Shown here one piece after another: positions 59,201 to 64,000 of a stretch of DNA of 64,000 nt. A program made the position numbers and the translations under genes. This stretch comes from Saturnia japonica (lineage: Eukaryota > Arthropoda > Insecta > Lepidoptera > Saturniidae): NCBI GenBank assembly GCA_033032175.1, contig CM065309.1, positions 4,836,001 through 4,900,000 of the forward strand, given 5' to 3'. How positions within the stretch are numbered: position 1 is the stretch's first letter; each line of letters starts with the position of its first letter. The notes below the pieces were generated by a model. That model searched no databases, was not told where the DNA came from, and saw only the letters and a program-made list of their open reading frames with translations.

Positions 59201-60279
59201 GTTTATGTAGTCATCAATAATATAATAGTTATTCATATAGTTAGTTAGTTCATATAATTCTTGTATATACTATTTAAGTAATTGGTATCTCGGAAACGGC
59301 TCCAACAATTTTGATGAAACTTGCATTTAGATAATGTTTTACATTCCAAATTTACCTAGATAGGTTTTTTCTTTTTTTGTTTATAAGACACCGAGCACAG
59401 CTCGGTCGCCCTGATATTATCAATATATTCATTATACAATTCTATAAAAATATATTTCTTTAAAGTTTCTGCACAGTCAGCAAGAAAATGGGCAATTTAC
59501 ACAAACACTTACAAGGAGCAATAAACTCTATAGAAACAACTGAAGTTGGAGTACTAAAAATGTCAGAAATCACAAAAAGCCTTCCAATACATTTCAAAGA
59601 AAAATTTTGGCTTCCGATTACCTACCCTTACTGCCACATCTCAAAAATCCACACTATAATATTTTGAAAGTTATGGATATTTCTTATAATATACTTTTTA
59701 TTTTAGGTTTTAAAGTGAATCTGTTAAATATCATTAATAAATAACAAAGAAATTGTATTGCATCTCATAATCTAAGACATTGTTCAGCAATGTTTTCACA
59801 TTCTTTTTCACATATAATTGATACCACAAAAAGCGACCAATTATGTATAAAAGGGACAATAATAATTATTAACAATTTGACCTAGAAAATCGTGTTGAAA
59901 TTCACAAACATTTTTGCGTAAATATACTCACCTAGAAAGTAGGTTTCGTAGTATTCTTGGAACAGGCCTCAGTTGACTCGCGGTCACTGCCTGACGGTCG
60001 ACTGGACAGGTGGGCTGCCGATTTATCCACTCAGTGATACACTCACGACAAAACGCATGCTCGCAAGCAGGCGCCTAACGGAACATAACCAAAATCACAC
60101 GTGATATCCACAGTAATAATTAATATGATAAAGGATATAGTACAAACCTGCAACGGATCTTCGAGGACTCCAGAGCAAATAGGACAAATTAGCTCCTCAT
60201 CAACGTCACCTTGAAACCTTTTAATTTCAAAGCCCATATCTGGTTTATTCGTTGATGATTGTTTATCATCAAGTTTCAT
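47110..60279 (-). CDS. elgi: RNF41/NRDP1 (elgi) E3 ubiquitin ligase, 7 coding exons
   Basis: RNF41/NRDP1 is a RING-type E3 ligase of the cytosol and endosomes. In mammals it ubiquitinates receptors such as ErbB3 and the ligase Parkin; elgi is the Drosophila orthologue. The exons are 60148-60279, 59932-60074, 55695-55777, 53986-54191, 49212-49367, 47667-47797 and 47110-47248. They total 990 nt, giving 329 aa, or 315 aa from Met15; the mammalian protein has 317 aa. RING ligands are visible as C32, C35, C48, H50, C53, C56, C67 and D70. A second cysteine/histidine zinc region (CDNAPHGC, C-GCGL, DHNC), a coiled coil and the conserved C-terminal substrate domain (RVTRWGGMISTPD, EPGLVMIFAHGIE) follow in order. 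All phases agree and there are no stops. Confidence 0.97.
47270..47460 (+). repeat. dispersed repeat family F, copy 2
   Basis: TTGAGGTTTGACGTTGTGCGCGCATC, CTTGATCCTTATCAAATAAAAAAAT and GCTAGCCGAGCCGCGG align with 14.27-14.55 and 51.60-51.80 kb. elgi intron 6. Confidence 0.45.
47667..47797 (-). CDS. elgi: elgi exon 6
   Basis: 131 nt, acceptor ATTGTAG, donor AGAAG|GTATGT. Encodes MMIKRSLSESGCPPHIIDDL and SSLETRQNNRR (human AVIKRSLVESGCPASIVNEL and ATLETRQMNRR). Confidence 0.96.
47880..48150 (+). repeat. non-LTR-like 3' repeat, related to 10.64-10.98 kb
   Basis: AACTAGCGGCGCACCCGCGGC at the start, then GGCATGTACTTCCCGTGCAT, GGCATGCTTCCCATGTGCAAAA and AAATCGGTTGAGAATTAAT. elgi intron 5. Confidence 0.4.
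48151..49211. other. elgi intron 5, remainder, nothing found
   Basis: About 1.06 kb of AT-rich DNA without recognised repeats or genes. Confidence 0.5.
49212..49367 (-). CDS. elgi: elgi exon 5
   Basis: 156 nt, phase 0, acceptor ACTGTAG, donor TTACAG|GTGGTA. Encodes RARVTRWGGMISTPDDVLQ, almost identical to human PARVTRWGGMISTPDAVLQ; start of the substrate-binding C-terminal domain. Confidence 0.97.
50152..51426 (+). mobile_element. mariner element with intact-length ORF
   Basis: About 1,275 bp bounded by inverted repeats GGTCTTTACCTATGAAATTG and its complement CAATTTCATAGGTAAAGACC, with TA on both sides (50150-50151 and 51427-51428). It is inserted in elgi intron 4. It encodes one open transposase frame. 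The ends resemble those of the dead copy at 51917-53167 (GGTCC(T)TACATATGAAATT). Confidence 0.9.
50339..51352 (+). CDS. mariner transposase (D34D), open but altered in the DNA-binding region
   Basis: 337 aa from the ATG in MDTLKIRVIMEYEYRRG; a longer in-frame start at 50300 is less likely. Conserved mariner blocks: WVPHEL, IVTCDEKWILF (first Asp), LLHDNARPHTA (second Asp), YSPDLAPTDYYFF (third Asp, 34 residues after the second), and a C-terminal INKLPLCWQRCI...GDYFD. Length fits the usual ~345 aa. Between residues about 33 and 54 the expected FRSGNF(N/D)L helix-turn-helix text is only present in the +1 frame (50472-50498); the used frame gives unrelated residues before rejoining at ENEPRGRP. 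Catalysis may be intact but specific DNA binding probably is not. Confidence 0.9.
   Translation: MDTLKIRVIMEYEYRRGSNAAQAARNINDVYGANTTNQRTTCNCLLPFWEFQPENEPRGRPKTLVDNDELKAIVEADDTQSTAELAATFDVSVKTILVHLRQIGKVKKLDKWVPHELNDRQREVRVETCLALLDRHTNEGILNRIVTCDEKWILFDNRKHSASWLYPDSAPKQCPKRKLTPRKVMVTVWWSSAGVIHHSFLPNGVSITADVYCEELNIMMEKLAHLQPALVNRSSPLLLHDNARPHTAQQMISKLQELGLEALRHPPYSPDLAPTDYYFFQYLDNSLAGKKFNTREAVQNAFEEFVASRPADFFKKGINKLPLCWQRCIDCMGDYFD
51595..51797 (+). repeat. dispersed repeat family F, copy 3
   Basis: TTATAGAGGACTATTATTGCGCG to GCAAAGCTAGTTTTTA; between the two mariner copies. Confidence 0.45.
51917..53167 (-). mobile_element. degenerate mariner element, opposite orientation
   Basis: About 1,250 bp. 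The right end, on the minus strand, reads GGTCCTTACATATGAAATTG and the left end is a decayed GGTCCATACACATGATATG; TA flanks both sides (51915-51916 and 53168-53169). The terminal repeats are close to those of the element at 50152-51426, so the two belong to related mariner lineages. Confidence 0.85.
52010..53020 (-). pseudogene. mariner transposase pseudogene
   Basis: Fragments in several frames: AAESARRINDVYGKATVKEN and FRSGNFDL (near 52.85-53.0 kb), KLEKWVPHELTEERQ and ITCDEKWILYDN (52.5-52.7 kb), and VWWTSAGVIHYSF (52.3-52.5 kb). The second and third catalytic regions lie in further broken frames toward 52.0 kb. It keeps the FRSGNFDL block that the neighbouring open copy has lost from its frame. 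Confidence 0.85.
53190..53780 (+). mobile_element. Helitron-like (Lep1-type) nonautonomous element, tentative
   Basis: Starts TCTATACTATAATATAATAAAGC with a (GTTT)n stretch at 53221-53243 and GCTAATGGACGGCTGAGCTGG. Ends ACACGCGGGTGAATCCGCTTGC...CTAGT. Lepidopteran Lep1 Helitrons have this start, repeat and CTAG(T) end; no hairpin was verified. Confidence 0.4.
53986..54191 (-). CDS. elgi: elgi exon 4
   Basis: 206 nt, acceptor ATTCAG, donor TTGAAG|GTATTT. Encodes FNPKRPMPCEAGCGLVIPKD and the second half of the zinc region ending in DHNC, then a heptad-like helix rich in Leu/Gln/Glu (coiled coil, LALLK end). Confidence 0.97.
54474..54695. mobile_element. 222-bp hAT-type MITE with 8-bp target duplication
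   Basis: Ends CAGTGGTCGGCAAAGT and TTTGCCGACCACTG are inverted repeats. Flanks CTCTAGAT (54466-54473) and CTCTAGTT (54696-54703) are an 8-bp duplication with one mismatch, diagnostic of hAT elements. Internal motif GCGGCTCTTTGG is repeated as GGCTCTTTGGC near the other end. elgi intron 3. Confidence 0.85.
55152..55658. mobile_element. ~505-bp MITE with GGCGTTCATAAAATACG ends
   Basis: Left GGAGGCGTTCATAAAATACG and right (complement) GGGGCCGTTAATAAAATATG form an imperfect inverted pair of about 25 bp. End structure recalls 24.17-24.66 kb. The right end lies only about 37 bp from the elgi exon 3 donor. Confidence 0.5.
55695..55777 (-). CDS. elgi: elgi exon 3
   Basis: 83 nt, acceptor TATTACAG, donor GAAT|GTATGT. 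Encodes LCTSCDNAPHGCNAVLKLDS, aligned with human LQIACDNAVFGCSAVVRLDN; first half of the SIAH/TRAF-like zinc region. Confidence 0.96.
55918..58457. mobile_element. 2.54-kb DNA element with ~610-bp terminal inverted repeats
   Basis: The arms 55918-56530 and 57848-58457 are inverted copies that can be aligned end to end with scattered mismatches and small indels; the extreme ends are GATCCCGATATAAAACGACC on each strand. TTAG occurs close outside both ends but a clean target duplication is not visible. GGTTGCCT recurs three times in the left arm (56010, 56151, 56294) with counterparts in the right arm (58076, 58359, and a variant near 58221). The centre holds a decayed coding region. Superfamily unknown. 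elgi intron 2. Confidence 0.85.
56557..57592 (+). pseudogene. decayed coding region of the long-TIR element, unnamed protein
   Basis: The N-terminal part begins MAKKCFLCDSDDEIIDFNGE and, after a frame break near 56745, continues VGYHTTCYKKVTVLN; CxxC plus HxxxC suggests a zinc-binding domain. A later piece (about 56990-57285) reads LPTFHAFTGCDYTAEFYNKG and MKAVQEFTASMYGI but has stops at about 57104 and 57282. The end reads SIPPCWISLIQK, PENCGWFLDEYLK and an acidic tail (SDDSEHV). The HA(F/L)TGCD motif is, to my knowledge, found in uncharacterised repeat-borne proteins of insects and cnidarians, without an agreed name. A GTAAGT after FSAEYT (56835) may be an intron donor. Confidence 0.6.
58458..59931. 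other. elgi intron 2, right part
   Basis: AT-rich. About 59.28-59.42 kb holds text of the type GGTATCTCGGAAACGGCTCC and ATTTTGATGAAACTTGC, then ACCGAGCACAGCTCGGTCGCCC, a familiar insect repeat 3' end. No gene seen. Confidence 0.45.
59932..60074 (-). CDS. elgi: elgi exon 2 (second half of RING)
   Basis: 143 nt, acceptor CCGTTAG, donor TCTAG|GTGAGT. Encodes APACEHAFCRECITEWINRQ then TCPVDR, supplying RING ligands C48, H50, C53, C56, C67 and D70, and then LRPVPRILRNLLS. Confidence 0.97.
60148..60279 (-). CDS. elgi: elgi exon 1 (translation start, first half of RING)
   Basis: 132 nt, donor TTGCAG|GTTTGT. Encodes RFQGDVDEELICPICSGVLE. Two in-frame starts exist: Met1 at 60279 and Met15 at 60237 (MGFEIKRFQGDVDEE). 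Met15 aligns with the mammalian start MGYDVTRFQGDVDEE and is the likelier ancestral start. An in-frame TAA at 60306-60304 closes the frame upstream. Confidence 0.95.
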
Positions 60280-60306
60280 TAATTCATGAGTAAAGTTAAT
60301 TACTTA

Positions 60307-63300
60307 GTTGTCACTATTTAGAGAATAAAAATAATAAACAAAAATGTAACAAAATAATAATTTTCTTCTTCTTCTTCATCGACAGTAGGCATACACATAA
60401 GCGTATATAGTAAATACTGAGTCCAGGTTGTAATATCCGGTGCGAGTACACTAGTAGGTACGGAGTATGTACGGGTGCATTAGTTCTAAAAAAAACTAAC
60501 GAAATACCCGATAACTACTACGGCATCCGTATGGACCGGCCGCTTACTAGTGCAGAGTGCTTAGAGGTTTTATATTAAGCGCATATTTAGATATTCCTAA
60601 TATGGAATATATTAATTATCTCGTAATAGGTTACCATACCAATTACCGGTTATTAGGCAAACAATAGGTCACCGATTCAATATTCGCTAATCTCTACTTA
60701 CTTCAATCTGATAATGATATTAAACGTACCTATTCTCTACAAGAATGTGAGTTTGAAATGAAAGATTGTCGTTAATATATATGGTTAATATCCGTGTTAG
60801 CGACGCGTAGGCCTAAGCGTAATGATACGAGAATAACAATTGTAAATATAAGTTGTAGGGATGAATAATTTGCACGAACAATCAATAATTTAATGTTTCT
60901 AATGTTTTGAATATGATATTATAACGTGTAGGTATGTAAGAACAGTATATAAGTTATGAAAATGTTTGTAGTTTAATAAAAATAATCACTTAAAGTACTA
61001 AAATCGTATATTGTCAATAATTCATGTTTTATAAAAGTTGTACGTAATGTTTTGTGTTATATAAGTAAAATGGCCTTCTGTATATGTTTTATAATGTTTG
61101 TAACAACAAATAGTGTGTATATAACGAGTCACAAGACGTTTTAAAGTTGCAATGTTTAACGCTTTGTATCTCCCATGTTTATTAACCTATAATGTTAAAG
61201 TTAGTGTTTTTGGATAAGTATTTGTCTCTACATTTATGTGAAATAGTTTTTATAGTAATTGAATAATTGTAATTAGAGATATTAACGATTTATTGTATTC
61301 TGTATACAAGTAATAATAATAATAGACAGAGACAGCGATAGTGCAACCACGACGCATTACCGCGGTTACCGGACCACACCCAAGTTTGGTAATGAGCAGT
61401 ACAGATAGAGACGCCATCGTCCGTCTCGCTCTCCGGCAAACAATATAAAAGGCGCACTACTGGGGCCAACGAGCACACACGGGTGCCACAAGCTGAAGAA
61501 TCAAGACTCAAGAAACTGGAAGAAACAGTACCCAGAAGATAGTACCTATAAATTGTATTGTGTCTTGAAGAATACAGCAAATTTTATTGTGGTGCCTGTG
61601 TGTCATTTTTGCATCTTCCAAGTGTTCAACCCGCCAGCGACCCAGTCCATTCCGCTCCGTGCTACGTCATCGCCGCGCCTACCAGCAGGCACCTCACTAC
61701 GTGTGTGTACCTTGATGTTTCGCCCTCTTCACGCCTAGTAGTTTCGGGTGTGAGCAGGGTTGGTCGCACGTAGTGAGAGGGGCTCGCACGCACTGGTTTC
61801 CAGACAACTGGTTACCGTAGCGTGTTATCCGCCGTCGGTTATACAGAGTTCGAGGGAATCGTTTCCGTCGCGTTCGCGCCCTCGGTGCGCGGTCCCGCTC
61901 TGTATTTTGTTGACGTAGCACATTTGTATAAAGGCACACGCACGCGCCTCATTTTAATCCGTATGCTAAATAAATTTTTAATATCTAAGTAAAACGGTAA
62001 TTAAATTTTTCGTCGTATTAACTAACAATTAATGACCTGCCGTTAACTTCGAAATCTTTGGTATGTTTTATATTTTATGTTAAAAAATATCACATATATA
62101 TTGTTATTAAAAACGTTAATCGATTGGCTTTCTAGTTGATTCTGAACACAAAATAATAAATATTTACATTTGTAATTATCAAATCAATATAGCTATGATA
62201 ACATTCATGCAATCGTAGTGAGTTACAAGGAACTAAAGAGACCACTGTTGGCTTCATAGAAAACTTATTAAATATAAAATGACTTTCGCTATAAATCTGT
62301 GTATCAGGTTGCACAACAACAATGCAAAGAATTATTGAGTCAAGCTAAAATCAGTATCGTAGAAAGAATAAAAGTATAAAGACGTTACGCTTTTTCTCTA
62401 TTATTAAGCCTGTAGTTTATGTTTCTTACACCACTAACATAATACGAAATACAAATAGGTACTTCATCCAAAATTACAGACTAATCTATCAATAAAACTG
62501 TTGGCGACAGAATAGTTGTTTTTCATGTCTTAGGTTAGGGTATTATGTGCTATTATTATATTTACGTGTTACATACTATGAGTTACAATAAAATAGGTTA
62601 ATACTGACAATATTATAGAAAAATGTAAGCAAATACGCTACATTACAAGTTGCATGTTGTATGTTAAGATGTATATAAACGATTATGTATTGTGTGTCAC
62701 ATATGTGAAAATATAACTAACATAGAATAGATTAACATATAGAGTAAGCCAATAGAGTAAGTATATCGAATGTTATAGAGATTTTACGAGCGGAAAAAAG
62801 TGATGTCGCCCGTAAATTACATTGTTTTTGGCTTATGTACGGAATGTATACGTAATGTATATTATAAGTGAATATGTAATGAATAGGTAATTTAAAGAGG
62901 AACATTTTGATATATAACATGTGTACATAAGATATATAATGAGAGAAATATAAAGAGTTTAACAGGGCAACCAAAGCGAAAAGTAAAGTTAAAACACGAA
63001 ATAAACACGGAATAAAACGGGGCTCTCTTTACGGTCATTGCTCGAACCACTTAAGCTCGAAGAAGGGCCGTATTGGGCACGGTGCAATTCAACGAGTCTA
63101 CAAGTACAAGCAACGAGTAACTACAAGAAGAAAGCTTTGGTCGTCCTGCGAACAATCAACAAGATATCGACTTTCATTGAAGACCCGGCACCTCAAGCGG
63201 TCGTGCATTATTGCACCCCCGGACCCCCTCACCACTAACATCACGCCGCCCACTGGCATCCGTACGGTATCTACGAGACGGGCATCCGGCGCAACAAAAC

Positions 63301-64000
63301 GCCCGTCCAAACCGGGGAAACGTCACACCCCCCCCCCCCCTCCCTCACGCAGAGGGAAAGTGACGCGTACCCAACAAAAACTGATATTCGTATTAGCTAC
63401 TACAGTGATATTTGTAAAACCGGTGCCTAATATAGTGATTATGTTCTCATTGCTTGCTTACTATGCTACCAACCCATGCGGTTTTCATACGAAACCCGAT
63501 GTGTAATTATTTCTTTACAATGCATACATAGCCGGGCATACGAAAAGCTAGCAGCTAGCGCCCGTTTTTATTTGAAGTTTCGAATCATGAAGTTATCTCG
63601 CTTACTCGCACGAGTCACACTACTGTACAGACCAGAGAGGTACTTTATAAAATCAACGTAAGCGGAGATTCGCCTTAGTTGCTAATGCTACACGAAAGTA
63701 AGAAGGGAGAGTAAGCAAATCGAGTACAGTTCGAAATACCTACGATATCTCTGCACGTTGAAGACTGGTTATTGATATTTGCAGGAATGTTGAGATTAGA
63801 AACCATTTCATTTTGTTGAGACAAATTCGATAGAGATACGTGTGAATTTACGTAACATAATTGTGTCACAACGCAAAATCATAACAATTATTTTGTCGTA
63901 CGTTTTTTCATGTTAACGTGGTCTTTGTGATTATAAGGATAAAAAGTATTACAGAGTATTCTTATATATTTTAATTAGTCTCTGTGTTTTGTTAGCATCG
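60307..64000. other. upstream region of elgi, no gene identified
   Basis: AT-rich blocks (60.76-61.30 and 62.5-62.96 kb) alternate with GC-rich blocks (61.33-61.96 and 63.0-63.37 kb). TATA-like AATATAAAAGGCGC (61.443 kb) and GTATAAAGGCACACG (61.93 kb), and AATAAA with a following GGGCTCTC (63.01 kb), would suit LTRs or promoters. The open frames here are short, Pro/Arg/Thr-rich and featureless. A C-run lies at 63328-63341. The elgi promoter must be in or near this region but I cannot place it. Confidence 0.5.
60449..60552. repeat. ~104-bp imperfect hairpin with CACTAGTA ends
   Basis: Ends CACTAGTA and TACTAGTG, with further paired text (GTACGG..., ...CCGTATGG; GGGTGCATTAGTT, ACTAACGAAATACCC) around an A-rich loop. 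Probably a very short foldback element upstream of elgi. Confidence 0.5.

Noticed and set aside
63177..63506. 109-codon Pro/Thr/Arg-rich frame
   Set aside because: Low complexity, contains a C-run, no homologous motif or splice context; kept only as part of the unclassified upstream region.

Overview
This is eukaryotic nuclear DNA, AT-rich, with small exons, long introns and a dense load of transposable elements. The gene structures, a mariner transposase, tRNA-derived SINEs and many short inverted-repeat elements point to an insect, most probably a moth or butterfly (Lepidoptera). The order-level call is an inference from repeat types, not from a diagnostic gene.

Layout. (1) About 1-2.9 kb, plus strand: the last two coding exons of a gene I cannot name, entering from the left. 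(2) About 7.96-42.2 kb, minus strand: the complete ECM29 gene (proteasome adaptor and scaffold, HEAT-repeat protein), rebuilt here as 37 coding exons with matching splice phases. It totals 5,689 nt, one base more than a multiple of three. The extra base lies in exon 27, where the reading frame visibly switches; without it the protein is about 1,895 aa. The exon 23 donor is GC, not GT. (3) About 47.1-60.3 kb, minus strand: the complete RNF41/NRDP1 orthologue (Drosophila elgi), a RING E3 ubiquitin ligase in 7 coding exons, 315 or 329 aa depending on the start. (4) About 60.3-64 kb: upstream DNA with AT-rich stretches alternating with two unusually GC-rich segments that may be promoter or LTR material.

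The two complete genes are in tandem on the same strand and both belong to the ubiquitin-proteasome system: RNF41 marks substrates with ubiquitin and ECM29 tethers and controls the 26S proteasome. I see no evidence of co-regulation, so the adjacency may be chance.

Introns and spacers hold most of the novelty. There is a 2.54-kb element with ~610-bp inverted arms and a decayed, unnamed coding region (55.9-58.5 kb). A pogo/Tigger element sits inside a MITE whose unoccupied sister copy lies 17 kb away and shows the exact empty site (36.4-39.0 versus 19.7-20.2 kb). An open mariner ORF has its DNA-binding region scrambled by two compensating frameshifts (50.2-51.4 kb), with a dead inverted relative next to it (51.9-53.2 kb). 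There is also a retroposed element with a 13-bp target duplication inside another MITE, a hAT MITE, a Harbinger-like MITE and several dispersed multi-copy families. No CRISPR array, operon or prokaryotic feature is present.
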